The notes: generated by a model not told the origin, from the letters alone. 23,961 nucleotides of DNA from an uncultured Muribaculaceae bacterium (GCA_910587915.1 CAJUOB010000032.1:1-23961), one strand, 5' to 3'. Positions 7,100-16,232 are shown, numbered from the stretch's first letter. Made by a program: numbers and translations.

Positions 7100-7130
7100 T
7101 TTGCGGTTCCGTTTTTTTTAGCTAACTTTA
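7100..7130 (+). promoter_or_regulatory. Promoter of the GH13-GH95 operon
   Basis: TTTG at 7100-7103, a 19-nt spacer, and TAACTTTA at 7123-7130 (7 of 8 positions of TAnnTTTG) lie about 43 nt before the GH13 start. Transcription would start near 7137, leaving an AT-rich leader of about 35-40 nt. Confidence 0.6.
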
Positions 7131-7173
7131 CATTCAAATTAAAGCCAAAAATCATACTTACTGCAAAATAACC

Positions 7174-8601
7174 ATGAATAAGTTCCCATTTTTACTACTT
7201 ATTGGCGCAGCGGCCATTGCTCCCGCTGCAACATCGGCCTCTCGTCCGGCCCACGATAAGGGCGAAGTGATACTCCACGCCTGGTCGTGGAGCCTCGACA
7301 CTATTGCCAACAATATGAAGAAGATAGCCGACGCCGGCTACGACTATGTGCAGACATCGCCCGTACAGCGCTGCTTCGTAGGAGAGGACGGCGGTATGGC
7401 TCTATTCTCCGAGCCCGGCGACAGCATCAAAGGCAAATGGTACTACTACTACCAACCAACCGACTGGCAGATTGGAAACTACATGCTCGGCTCACGCGAT
7501 GATTTCAAGGCCATGTGCGACAGCGCATATAAATATGGTGTGCGTGTGCTCGTGGATGTGCTGCCCAACCATACAGCCGTCGACCACACAGCTGTGCTTC
7601 CATCGCTCGATGCTGCCGTAGGTGGACACGAAAACCTGTTCCATGCCAATGGCTTCAAACCCATCACCCAGTGGAACGATCGTCTCGAATGCACTACCGG
7701 AGAAATGGGCGGACTTCCCGATGTCAACACCGAGAACCCCGATTTCCAATACTACTATCTCCAGTATGTCAACGACCTGATCAATCTCGGAGCCCGCGGC
7801 TTCCGCTACGACACAGCCAAGCACATCGGTCTGCCATCCGATCCCCTCGATCCAAAAGCCGAGAGAAATAACTTCTGGGATATCGTCACCGGTCGCGAAG
7901 GCGTGAAAGGCCTCTCCCTGTTGATGCCCGACAGCCTCTATATATATGGCGAAGTACTTCAGGACAAGAACGTGAAAGAAGCCGAATACGCCGAATACGT
8001 CGACGTTACCGCCAGCAACTATGGCCACGCTCTCCGTCAGGCTCTCGAGAAAGGACTCGCCAATGTCGATGGTGGTATGGTCGACTGGCGCAACCCCGCC
8101 GGAGGCGACAAAATAGTGACCTGGGTGGAAAGTCACGACACATACTGCAACCAGCACGAATCGGCAGCCCTTACCGACGACCAGATTCGCGCCGCATGGA
8201 CATTCCTCACAGCCCGCGAAGGCGGCCGTCCTCTCTTCTTCAGCCGACCCGAGGGTAGCACACGCCAGAACTATTGGGGCACCAACCGTATAGGCAACCG
8301 TGGCAACGATGAGTTCTTTGCTCCCGAGGTGGTGGCTGTCAACAAATTCCGTCATGCGATGGCACAATATGGCGAAACCGTATCTGTCGATGAAAAAGCC
8401 AACGTAGCACAGGTCGACCGCGACGGCAAAGGCATAGCCCTTGTTAACTTCGGCGATAAAAAAGCGAAGATAAAAATGGCCACAACCCTCCCCGACGGCG
8501 AATACACCGATGCCGTTCACGGCACTGTGTTCAAGGTCAAGAAAGGATATGTAGAGGGTCAACTTGCCCCTCTGGCATCCTATCTTCTGTACGCCAACTA
8601 A
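7174..8601 (+). CDS. Secreted GH13 alpha-amylase family protein
   Basis: 475 residues with a type I signal peptide (hydrophobic residues 5-20, Ala/Ser-rich cleavage region near 20-23) and no lipobox Cys, so periplasmic or secreted. GH13 motifs in order: DVLPNH (128-133); GFRYDTAKH with the nucleophile Asp213; IYGEV with the acid/base Glu260; WVESHD with the stabiliser Asp322. All three catalytic acids are present. A C-terminal beta domain follows from about 400. It should hydrolyse alpha-1,4-glucans (starch, glycogen, maltodextrins). No starch-binding module is visible, and no SusC/SusD pair lies nearby. It is first in an operon, with the GH95 gene 10 nt downstream. Confidence 0.92.
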   Translation: MNKFPFLLLIGAAAIAPAATSASRPAHDKGEVILHAWSWSLDTIANNMKKIADAGYDYVQTSPVQRCFVGEDGGMALFSEPGDSIKGKWYYYYQPTDWQIGNYMLGSRDDFKAMCDSAYKYGVRVLVDVLPNHTAVDHTAVLPSLDAAVGGHENLFHANGFKPITQWNDRLECTTGEMGGLPDVNTENPDFQYYYLQYVNDLINLGARGFRYDTAKHIGLPSDPLDPKAERNNFWDIVTGREGVKGLSLLMPDSLYIYGEVLQDKNVKEAEYAEYVDVTASNYGHALRQALEKGLANVDGGMVDWRNPAGGDKIVTWVESHDTYCNQHESAALTDDQIRAAWTFLTAREGGRPLFFSRPEGSTRQNYWGTNRIGNRGNDEFFAPEVVAVNKFRHAMAQYGETVSVDEKANVAQVDRDGKGIALVNFGDKKAKIKMATTLPDGEYTDAVHGTVFKVKKGYVEGQLAPLASYLLYAN

Positions 8602-8611
8602 TCCTTTACCT

Positions 8612-11014
8612 ATGATAAAACCTAAACCAATCACACAAAAGCGCACAGGCCTCGCCTTGTGCGCTTTTGTGCTACTCGGCTCAATTGCATCTGCGTCAGC
8701 TCCGGTGATCCGATTCGACCGGCCGGCAGAATTTTTCGAAGAAGCATTTCCTATAGGCAACGGCACCATCGGCGCTATGGTCTATGGTCGTCCCGGCCTG
8801 GAGCGTCTGTCGCTCAACGACATCACACTCTGGACAGGAGAACCCGAGCAAAACATCTTAAAAGACGGAGCCGCCGAAAAGATTGCAGCCATCCGCTCGG
8901 CTCTCGATCGTGGCGACTACGCAGCCGCCGACTCTCTCCAGCGCGCAATCCAAGGCCACTACAGCCAGAACTATCAGCCTCTCGGCGACCTTACAATCCG
9001 ATTCGCCAACGAAAGCCTGTCGGCAAACTACACTCGCAATCTCAACCTTGCCAACGCACGTGCTACAGTAATAAATGGAACACGAAGTCAGACAGTCCTT
9101 GCCTCGGCACCCGATTCGGTGATAGCCATCGAACTCACCGACCCGGCAGGGCTGAATGCCGTCATAAAACTATCTTCACAGCTACCGGTCGAAATCTCCG
9201 CCAAGTCCGATGAGATAAACATGAACGGATATGCCGCGTACATGTCCTATCCAAGCTATACCGACATGCGCGATAATTTCAGCTATGATCCCGCACGTGG
9301 CATCCACTTCGAGACCATTGTCAAAGTTATTGCGCCATCGGAAAGCATACATGCCGCTGGCGACAGCCTGACCATCGCAGGATGCACACAGGCAACCTTA
9401 CTCATAGCCAATGCGACCAGTTTCAACGGCTTCGACCATAATCCCGCCACACAAGGGCGCGACTATTCTACACTCGTAAGGAAGCGTATCGACCGCGCAT
9501 CCCTAAAAAATTTCAACGCCATCGCAGCTTCTGCCGAGGCCGACCACAGGCGCATGTTCGACCGTGTGACACTCGACCTCGGAACCACCGCGCCCGACAT
9601 AGCGAAGCTTCCCACCGACATGCAGCTGAAACTATACACCGACTCAGCTCAGACAAATCCCGACCTAGAGGAACTCTACTTCCAGTTCGGACGCTATCTT
9701 CTCATAGCATGCTCGCGCACCCCGGCCGTCCCGGCAAACTTGCAAGGACTTTGGAATGAAAAACTCACCCCTCCATGGAGCAGCAACTACACCACCAATA
9801 TAAATCTTGAGGAGAATTACTGGGGAGCCGAGACTACCAATCTCCCCGAGCTCCACAACACTCTGCTCGACTATATCGACAATCTAACTGTTAGCGGGGC
9901 CGTAACCGCTCACAACAATTGGGGCGTGGACAAAGGATGGTGTCTGGGACACAACACCGACATATGGGCCATGACAAACCCCGTAGGCCTTGGAAACGAC
10001 AAAGCCCAGTGGGCCAACTGGAACATGGGAGGAGCCTGGCTCGCCACTCACATTTGGGAAAATTATCTGTTCTCGCGCAACAAGGAAACACTCGCCAAAA
10101 GGTACCCTACACTCCGCGGAGCAGCCGAATTCGCCCTTGCGTGGCTCGATGAACGCGACGGAGTGCTCACCACATGGCCATCCACCTCGCCCGAAAACGA
10201 CTTTGTGCTACCCGATGGAAAAGCCTGCGACACAAGCATCGGCACAACGGCCGATATGGCGATAATCCGCGAATGTCTCGCCGACACACGCGAGGCCGCT
10301 ATCACTCTCGGAACCGACGCCCACCTCATAGCACGCATCGACAGCGTTCTTCCACGACTTCGTCCCTATGAAATCAAATCCGACGGTAGCCTCAACGAAT
10401 GGTCGCACTCCTACCCCGACCGCGATCCACAACACCGTCATCAATCGCATCTCTTCGGGCTCTACCCGGGGCATCACATCAAGCCGTCCACTACCCCCGA
10501 CCTTGCCAAGGCTTCTGCCCGCACACTCGAAATCAAAGGCAAGGAAACTACCGGATGGAGCGCCGGATGGCGCATCAATCTACTGGCACGTCTGCTCGAC
10601 GGCGATGGTGCATACAGCATGCTTCGCCGCCTTCTCCGCTATGTATCGCCCGACGGCTACAAAGGCCCCGACCGTCGTCGTGGAGGCGGCACCTATCCGA
10701 ACCTATTCGATGCACACACCCCCTTCCAGATCGATGGTAACTTTGGAGGAAGTGCCGGAATCGCCGAAATGCTACTCCAGTCCACTCCCGATGAAATCAT
10801 TCTCCTACCGGCACTCCCGGCAGCCTGGTCATCAGGCAAAGTAAGCGGACTCCGCACACGTACCGGCATGGAAGTGTCCATGGAATGGAATGACGGCAAA
10901 GTGGTCTCAGCCACACTCACATCTCCGATAGCTTCCCAAGCCACACTCAATGCCAACGGACACACCACCCCCGTCTCTCTCTCACCGGGACAATCCATTA
11001 CACTAAAATTCTGA
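8612..11014 (+). CDS. GH95 family glycoside hydrolase (alpha-L-fucosidase type)
   Basis: 800 residues from ATG 8612. An upstream in-frame TTG at 8564 would overlap the GH13 gene and is unlikely. A signal peptide spans about residues 1-30 (hydrophobic 13-25, ending ASASA). The GH95 hallmarks are present: an N-terminal beta domain with FPIGNGTIGAMVYG, then the (alpha/alpha)6 barrel with TTNINLEENYW (Asn396 and Asn398), TSPEN (Glu528, candidate acid), WSAGWRINLLARL, and FDAHTPFQIDGNFG (Asp708 region). Known members cleave alpha-1,2-fucose from host or milk glycans, and some act on alpha-L-galactose in plant xyloglucan, so the substrate is open. It shares a transcript with the secreted GH13 enzyme. 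Confidence 0.92.
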   Translation: MIKPKPITQKRTGLALCAFVLLGSIASASAPVIRFDRPAEFFEEAFPIGNGTIGAMVYGRPGLERLSLNDITLWTGEPEQNILKDGAAEKIAAIRSALDRGDYAAADSLQRAIQGHYSQNYQPLGDLTIRFANESLSANYTRNLNLANARATVINGTRSQTVLASAPDSVIAIELTDPAGLNAVIKLSSQLPVEISAKSDEINMNGYAAYMSYPSYTDMRDNFSYDPARGIHFETIVKVIAPSESIHAAGDSLTIAGCTQATLLIANATSFNGFDHNPATQGRDYSTLVRKRIDRASLKNFNAIAASAEADHRRMFDRVTLDLGTTAPDIAKLPTDMQLKLYTDSAQTNPDLEELYFQFGRYLLIACSRTPAVPANLQGLWNEKLTPPWSSNYTTNINLEENYWGAETTNLPELHNTLLDYIDNLTVSGAVTAHNNWGVDKGWCLGHNTDIWAMTNPVGLGNDKAQWANWNMGGAWLATHIWENYLFSRNKETLAKRYPTLRGAAEFALAWLDERDGVLTTWPSTSPENDFVLPDGKACDTSIGTTADMAIIRECLADTREAAITLGTDAHLIARIDSVLPRLRPYEIKSDGSLNEWSHSYPDRDPQHRHQSHLFGLYPGHHIKPSTTPDLAKASARTLEIKGKETTGWSAGWRINLLARLLDGDGAYSMLRRLLRYVSPDGYKGPDRRRGGGTYPNLFDAHTPFQIDGNFGGSAGIAEMLLQSTPDEIILLPALPAAWSSGKVSGLRTRTGMEVSMEWNDGKVVSATLTSPIASQATLNANGHTTPVSLSPGQSITLKF

Positions 11015-11031
11015 TTTTACTACATATAGGA

Positions 11032-11075
11032 ACGCCCGGGATAATGCTGATGGCAATTATCCCGGGCGTCTTTAT
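11032..11075. terminator. Terminator hairpin between GH95 gene and dnaJ
   Basis: A perfect 14-bp inverted repeat pairs 11032-11045 with 11056-11069 around a 10-nt loop, between two convergent genes. The T-rich tail on the plus strand is weak (CTTTATATA) and there is little on the minus side, but stem strength and position support a shared terminator. Confidence 0.7.
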
Positions 11076-11089
11076 ATACGATTTGAAAA

Positions 11090-12256
11090 TCAGTCGAAAA
11101 TGTGCTTGAGTTTGGAGAAGATTCTGCGGCTATCGTCGTCAGTCGGCTTGATATTGGGCTGTGTGCGCATTGCCTCGAACTGAGCTTTCTGCTCATCGGT
11201 GAGCTTCTCGGGCACATAGACCATGATGTTTATCAGTTCATCGCCGGTACCTCCGTTCTCCTGATCGGGCAGCCCCTTTCCACGCAGACGGAGCACCTTG
11301 CCGGGCTGGGTACCTGCCGGAACATTAAGACGTGCACGGCCTGTAATGGTCGGCACTTCCACAGCACCACCAAGCACTGCAGTCGGGATATCGAGCATCA
11401 GATTGTAGATCACATCGGCACCATCGCGGATGAGTTCGGGATGCTTCACTTCCTCAATCACCACAAGCAGATCGCCTGGCACGCCGCCACCCTTGGGATA
11501 GTTGCCCTTGCCTCTGAGAGCGAAAGTCTGTCCTTCGGCAGCACCTGCGGGAATCGAGAAACTTACTTCAACATCCTTGCGCTGCACACCTTCGCCATTG
11601 CAGTATGTGCATCGCTCCGATATCACCTTGCCGGTACCATCACAGGTGGGACATACCACAGTGGCACCGCCGAAGCCGAACTGCGCAAACTGGTTATCCT
11701 GCACATGGCCCTGACCATGACACGTAGGGCAGGTAGCGAATGCCACACCATCCTTGGCTCCGGTACCGTTGCAATGATCGCAAGCCACAAACGTAGGCAC
11801 TCGCAGAGTCTTGTCTACGCCTTTAGCTATATCTTCCAGAGTAAGCTTAACACGAATACGGAGATCGCTGCCACGGCGCTGACGACGCTGCTGACGACGA
11901 CCGCCGGTAGCACCGCCGAAGCCGTCAAAGCCACCGAATTCCTCAGCGAAGCGACGCAGAATATCGTTGATATCCATGCCGCCGGCGCTGTAGAACCCAC
12001 CGGCGCCACCGCCGCCGGGGAAGCCCTGCGGACCCATGGAGTGACCATATTGGTTGTACATCTCGCGCTTCTTCTCATCGCTGAGCACATCGTATGCCTC
12101 GGCCGCTTCCTTGAATTTTTCCTCGGCAGCTTTGTCGCCGGGATTACGGTCGGGATGATACTGCAGCGCAAGCTTGCGGTATGCTTTTTTTATCTGGTCG
12201 GCTGTAGCGTCGCGGCCGACGCCCAGCACTTCATAGTAATCTCTCTTGTCTGCCAT
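11090..12256 (-). CDS. dnaJ: Chaperone protein DnaJ
   Basis: 388 residues, type I DnaJ (Hsp40), the co-chaperone that stimulates DnaK ATPase and delivers unfolded clients. The J-domain has HPD at 34-36. A Gly/Phe-rich linker spans about 75-120. An Arg/Gln-rich stretch RRQQRRQRRG at 120-129 precedes the zinc-binding domain, with four CxxC pairs (Cys159/162, 176/179, 202/205, 216/219). C-terminal substrate-binding domains follow. It lies 3 nt downstream of grpE in the same operon. dnaK is not in the window. Confidence 0.97.
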   Translation of the reverse strand: MADKRDYYEVLGVGRDATADQIKKAYRKLALQYHPDRNPGDKAAEEKFKEAAEAYDVLSDEKKREMYNQYGHSMGPQGFPGGGGAGGFYSAGGMDINDILRRFAEEFGGFDGFGGATGGRRQQRRQRRGSDLRIRVKLTLEDIAKGVDKTLRVPTFVACDHCNGTGAKDGVAFATCPTCHGQGHVQDNQFAQFGFGGATVVCPTCDGTGKVISERCTYCNGEGVQRKDVEVSFSIPAGAAEGQTFALRGKGNYPKGGGVPGDLLVVIEEVKHPELIRDGADVIYNLMLDIPTAVLGGAVEVPTITGRARLNVPAGTQPGKVLRLRGKGLPDQENGGTGDELINIMVYVPEKLTDEQKAQFEAMRTQPNIKPTDDDSRRIFSKLKHIFD

Positions 12257-12259
12257 AGC

Positions 12260-12865
12260 TTATTCTCCAACGGCCACCTTTGCGTGGCGCAGTACTTTAT
12301 CGTTGAGCATATAGCCCTTCTGCGTTGTATCTATCACCTTTCCCTTGAGGTCTTCCGATGGAGCGGGAATGGTGGCGATAGCCTCGTGGAAATCGGCGTT
12401 GAACTCCACACCGGTGCTTTCCATCGCTTTCACGCCCTGGCTTTCGAGATATTTCACAAGCTTATTGTAAATCAGCTCCATACCTTGACGCACTGCCTCC
12501 GCTGATGTATCGGATGCCGCTGCGGCAAGCCCACGCTCGAAGTCATCGAGTATAGGGAGAAGTCCGAGCAGCACACGCTCACCGGCATTTTTAAGCAAGT
12601 CGGCTTTTTCGCGGGTTACACGCTTGCGATAGTTATCGAATTCGGCCATAAGGAACAGATATTCTTTCTTTTCCTTCTCTATTTCAGCACGGGCCGCATC
12701 GAGTTCGTTCTGAAGATTGGTATTCTCCACAAGTTCTGCCTCTGCCACATTGTCATCGGTCTCGTCCTCATCGAGAACATCGAATATCTCAGCGGAATCC
12801 TTCACGTCTTCCGCCTCGGGCACATGCTGTGCCGCTTCTTTCTTATGCTGATCTTTATTGCTCAT
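12260..12865 (-). CDS. grpE: Nucleotide exchange factor GrpE
   Basis: 201 residues. A long acidic N-terminus (1-50) leads into a coiled-coil helix (about 50-90, NELDAARAEIEKEKKEYLF region). The GrpE core follows, with YRKRVTREKADLLKNAGERVLLGLLPILDDFERG and a C-terminal beta domain ending near GYMLNDKVLRHAKVAV. It releases ADP from DnaK. It precedes dnaJ by 3 nt. The 113-nt upstream gap has only imperfect -7 candidates on the minus strand (for example CATTTTTG at 12902-12909) without a well-spaced -33, so I do not call a promoter. No CIRCE-type repeat is visible. Confidence 0.95.
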   Translation of the reverse strand: MSNKDQHKKEAAQHVPEAEDVKDSAEIFDVLDEDETDDNVAEAELVENTNLQNELDAARAEIEKEKKEYLFLMAEFDNYRKRVTREKADLLKNAGERVLLGLLPILDDFERGLAAAASDTSAEAVRQGMELIYNKLVKYLESQGVKAMESTGVEFNADFHEAIATIPAPSEDLKGKVIDTTQKGYMLNDKVLRHAKVAVGE

Positions 12866-12978
12866 ATTCGTTGTACGTTATTTCGTTAATATTCCTATAT
12901 GCAAAAATGCGGCCAAAAACTGTTAAAAGGCTGCAAAGTCAATAAGAATAACAAAAACACGCGCCATATCGTTCATTT

Positions 12979-13824
12979 TCACAGACTCCCGGCAAAGACG
13001 TCGCAGTCGCCAAAATCAGCCATGGCTTTTTCTGCCATTTTGGCATCCGGGAATATGCCGTAGACAGCCGCACCCGATCCCGACATGGAAGCGAAAACGG
13101 CCCCTGCTGCATACATGCGTTCTTTCACCGATGCAATCTCGGGGCGCAAAGGGAATATGGACTGCTCGAAATCGTTGTTCAGCAGTTCATCGTCCCGCCA
13201 TTGCCCGATAGGACGCGACATAGCTGTAACCGGCGACACTCCTTCATCCAGAGCGCACACCTGCACTCCGGCATAGGCCTCACGGGTCGACACAGCTTCC
13301 GACAGCGGCTTAGCGATCAACAATCCGTATCCCTGGACACACGATATATCCACAGGTTCAAGTATTTCACCAATTCCGGTGGCCAGGGCCGGGCGGTTAT
13401 AGATGAAGAACGGACAGTCCGCTCCGACTTTCACAGCCACGGCTGCCATGGCCTCATCATCAAGTCCGAGTCCAAAAAGCTCATTGGCTCCACGGATTGC
13501 AAACGAAGCATCTGCCGATCCGCCGCCAAGACCCGCACCCATTGGTATCACTTTTTTCAGATATATTTCCAAGGGTGGTAAGGCACGACCCAGATATGCT
13601 TCGAGAGCCCTCAATGCCTTCACCACAAGATTGGACTCGGCATCTACAGCTCCGAAGTCACCATCGGAATGGAATACTATGCCGGGCTGTTCTCCAGGCA
13701 TCATTTCGAGAATATCGCACCACCCTACCGGAATCATCACAGTAGACAGATTGTGGTACCCGTCGGGACGGCGCGACGTCACCCGAAGCCCGAGGTTGAT
13801 TTTTGCATTCGGAAAGAGTATCAT
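12979..13824 (-). CDS. ispE: 4-diphosphocytidyl-2-C-methyl-D-erythritol kinase
   Basis: 281 residues, a GHMP-superfamily kinase of the non-mevalonate (MEP) isoprenoid pathway that phosphorylates CDP-methylerythritol. Lys8 in NAKINLGL and Asp136 in GADCPFF are the usual catalytic residues. The ATP-binding GHMP loop PMGAGLGGGSADAS spans 94-107. Length fits the family. The start ATG is 13 nt after the FadL-like gene stop, so it is probably the last gene of that operon. Confidence 0.95.
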   Translation of the reverse strand: MILFPNAKINLGLRVTSRRPDGYHNLSTVMIPVGWCDILEMMPGEQPGIVFHSDGDFGAVDAESNLVVKALRALEAYLGRALPPLEIYLKKVIPMGAGLGGGSADASFAIRGANELFGLGLDDEAMAAVAVKVGADCPFFIYNRPALATGIGEILEPVDISCVQGYGLLIAKPLSEAVSTREAYAGVQVCALDEGVSPVTAMSRPIGQWRDDELLNNDFEQSIFPLRPEIASVKERMYAAGAVFASMSGSGAAVYGIFPDAKMAEKAMADFGDCDVFAGSL

Positions 13825-13837
13825 ATAGCGTTATTTA

Positions 13838-15157
13838 TCAGAACGAAACGCGGAAACCTATCGACGGATTCCATGCATGCACCTTGTAGTCGGCGGTAAA
13901 GGTCATATCGCGCTTGAGCAGGAGGTCGGAATATGTGCATGAAGCGCCATCGACACCCAGACCGGCCACATATAGCAACGATGCGTCAATACTGAAATAT
14001 TTCACCGGCGAGAACGAGAAGCCCACCGACGGCTCGATCTTGGTCATACCCGGAGTCTCAGGATTATAGTGAGTTTTGCTTACGGGGGTTGTATCCACCA
14101 TCATACCGGCGCGAAGCTGAAAACGGTTCGTGAGGTCGTACTGAGCACCAAGATGGAATGTCCACGAATTGCTGTAGTTTTTGGCTATATACTGGTTGTA
14201 TGGGGTCAATGTTTCCGACAGGAACTCTATGTCGAGACTTTTGTATGCACTCCAGCCCGTCCATTGAGCATCGAAGGCGAGCACCAGCTTGTCGATAGGT
14301 TTATAAGCGACACCGGCGTTGAGCACAGCGGCGGCAGGCATGGATGCCTTGAAGTTAGCCTTATCGAGAATACCAAGTTGCGACTCGAGAATCTGGCGTG
14401 CCATCTCATTGGCGAAGCGCACAGAGGCATCTCCGCACTTCACCTTCAGATTCATCTTGCTACGGAACGACACACCCACAGTCCATCGCGGATCGATATC
14501 CCACATCACGCCGGCATTCACCCCGACCGTTACAGCTGCTTTACCCTGAAGATTGATCGACGCCGGAGTATCCGAAAAACGATAATCATTTCCCATCGCA
14601 CCCAGCACGGTATTCATCGATGTCTCGGATACCAAGCCCTTGTCGAGATTCACATTGCCAAATGTCACCATCGCACCGGCGCCCACCGACAGACCGGGAA
14701 TAATACGCCATGCGAGTGTGGGCTGGAAAGTAAAGGCCTTCAAAGCCACGCGTTGGTTGAGCACTGCGCCGGGCCAGTTATCGCCCCAGTTGATGCCGCT
14801 GCCATAGGGTGTATAGAAGCTCACACCAACCTTGAAATTATCATAAACACTCATGCCGAGATTGAATGCCATAGGGGTCGACGGATCGTTGGCGGTTTTG
14901 TATTCCACACCGTTCACCTTAGCTGTGGCATGAGCAAAAATACCCGTCACACTACCTTGGAACTCGAGCGTCTTATCGAGAAAGCCAAGACCGGCAGGAT
15001 TGAATATCATACTTTCTGCACCGAGTTTCATGGCCGTACCGGTATGTCCCATACCATTCTGACGCGCACTCAGTGTATTGATCTGGTATCCTTCGGCAGA
15101 AGCGGCCAAAGTGCTTAGCGACAACAGCGTAGCAGCTGCAATTTTAGAAATCTTCAT
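13838..15157 (-). CDS. OmpP1/FadL-family outer membrane transporter
   Basis: 439 residues with a signal peptide (1-21, ending ASA) followed by the FadL/TodX N-terminal hatch pattern: EGYQINTLSARQNGMGHTGTA with a conserved ESMIFNPAGLGFL. The rest alternates beta-strands and ends in Phe, as expected for an outer membrane barrel recognised by BAM. The family moves hydrophobic compounds such as long-chain fatty acids across the outer membrane. In Bacteroidetes many members have unknown substrates. It lies 32 nt downstream of the dehydrogenase gene and 13 nt upstream of ispE. Confidence 0.88.
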   Translation of the reverse strand: MKISKIAAATLLSLSTLAASAEGYQINTLSARQNGMGHTGTAMKLGAESMIFNPAGLGFLDKTLEFQGSVTGIFAHATAKVNGVEYKTANDPSTPMAFNLGMSVYDNFKVGVSFYTPYGSGINWGDNWPGAVLNQRVALKAFTFQPTLAWRIIPGLSVGAGAMVTFGNVNLDKGLVSETSMNTVLGAMGNDYRFSDTPASINLQGKAAVTVGVNAGVMWDIDPRWTVGVSFRSKMNLKVKCGDASVRFANEMARQILESQLGILDKANFKASMPAAAVLNAGVAYKPIDKLVLAFDAQWTGWSAYKSLDIEFLSETLTPYNQYIAKNYSNSWTFHLGAQYDLTNRFQLRAGMMVDTTPVSKTHYNPETPGMTKIEPSVGFSFSPVKYFSIDASLLYVAGLGVDGASCTYSDLLLKRDMTFTADYKVHAWNPSIGFRVSF

Positions 15158-15189
15158 TTACTTTTATTTTGTACCTATTTTTTATTTTA

Positions 15190-16185
15190 TCAATGCACCA
15201 CATTCTCGGGCTTTCCAGCCAGAAATGCCTTTACATTGCTTACAGCGATATCGAGAAGACGCTCACGCGCCTCAACCGACGACCATGCCACATGTGGGGT
15301 GACATAGCATCGAGGTGCCGACAGAAGAGGATTGCCCGGCAGAGGAGGCTCTGTAGCCATTACATCGAGTCCGGCAGCAAATATGCGCCCTTGCACCAAT
15401 GCTTCAGCCAAATCCATGTCGACCACAAGCGGCCCACGACCCGTATTGATAAGGATGGCGCTATGTTTCATCCGGCTTAGACGGCTGGCATCTACAAGCC
15501 CCTGAGTCTGAGGCGTCAGAGGACAGTGCAGACTCACCACGTCGCTTTCAGCAAACAGTGTGTCGAGGTCGACCTTACGGTAGCCCGCAGGCAACTGCGC
15601 GGCATCCGTACTTGTGTACACCGCTATCTGCATACCCAAAGATGCAGCTATGGCTGCGGTGGCGCGTCCGGTGTTACCGAACCCCACCACACCGAAGGTC
15701 TTTCCGGCCAGTTCATGCCACTCCTCTATGCGGAATGTGAAATCAGGACAAGATGTCCAACGACCGCGGCTCACCTCGGTGGCATATGTCTCCACACGGT
15801 TTGTAATAGCCAGAAGCAATGCAATGGCCTGCTGAGCCACCGACGCAGTGCTGTATGCCGGTATGTTCGTCACCGTTATGCCGGCAGCAGTGGCAGCCGC
15901 CACATCGACCACATTATAGCCGGTAGCGAGCACACCGATATATTTTAAGTCGGGAAGCGCAGTTATGGCTGCCGCGTCTATCACTGTTTTATTTGTCAGA
16001 GCCATCGTGGCGCCGCGAAGACGCTCCACAACCAGTTCCGGCGCAGTGCGATTCCACACTGTGACGTCGCATATGTCGTCGAAAACAGACCAATGGCTGT
16101 CGGAGTCGGCACCGCAGTGATATAGTGTTTCACCGTCGAGACACACGAGCTTTTGCTCCGTGTGCGGATATTGAGAATTATTCAT
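15190..16185 (-). CDS. D-2-hydroxyacid dehydrogenase, NAD-dependent
   Basis: 331 residues from ATG 16185. A longer TTG start at 16212 would lie inside a terminator hairpin and is rejected. The family signatures are clear: NAD-binding GFGNTG (168-173), INTGRGPLV with Arg250, ATEPP with Glu279, and TPHVAW with His298, the usual Arg-Glu-His catalytic set. It resembles glycerate/hydroxypyruvate-type dehydrogenases, but the substrate cannot be read from sequence. The start codon follows directly after the U-tract of a hairpin behind prs, leaving no space for a ribosome binding site if transcription begins there. Expression likely depends on read-through or an unseen promoter. Confidence 0.9.
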   Translation of the reverse strand: MNNSQYPHTEQKLVCLDGETLYHCGADSDSHWSVFDDICDVTVWNRTAPELVVERLRGATMALTNKTVIDAAAITALPDLKYIGVLATGYNVVDVAAATAAGITVTNIPAYSTASVAQQAIALLLAITNRVETYATEVSRGRWTSCPDFTFRIEEWHELAGKTFGVVGFGNTGRATAAIAASLGMQIAVYTSTDAAQLPAGYRKVDLDTLFAESDVVSLHCPLTPQTQGLVDASRLSRMKHSAILINTGRGPLVVDMDLAEALVQGRIFAAGLDVMATEPPLPGNPLLSAPRCYVTPHVAWSSVEARERLLDIAVSNVKAFLAGKPENVVH

Positions 16186-16232
16186 AAAAAGACAGCACCG
16201 CCACCCTCGCAAGTTTGCGAGGAGAGCGGTGC
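16186..16232 (-). terminator. Intrinsic terminator hairpin after prs, abutting the dehydrogenase start codon
   Basis: On the minus strand a two-part stem, GCACCGC/GCGGTGC (16226-16232 with 16195-16201) and CCTCGCA/TGCGAGG inside it, is followed by TGTC and five T residues (16186-16190). The next base begins the ATG of the dehydrogenase. Located 32 nt after the prs stop, it should end most prs transcripts. Confidence 0.8.

Noticed and set aside
7492..8769. 425-codon minus-strand ORF opposite the GH13 gene
   Set aside because: Shadow of the high-GC GH13 coding sequence, which has all three catalytic acids in frame on the plus strand.
11102..12505. 467-codon plus-strand ORF opposite dnaJ and grpE
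   Set aside because: dnaJ and grpE are unambiguous; the opposite ORF is a codon-bias artefact crossing both genes.
12866..12978. Heat-shock type regulatory repeat upstream of grpE
   Set aside because: No CIRCE-like inverted repeat and no well-spaced two-element promoter could be identified by eye.
16186..16212. N-terminal extension of the dehydrogenase from a TTG at 16212
   Set aside because: It would translate the terminator stem and uses a rare start; the ATG at 16185 gives the normal family N-terminus.
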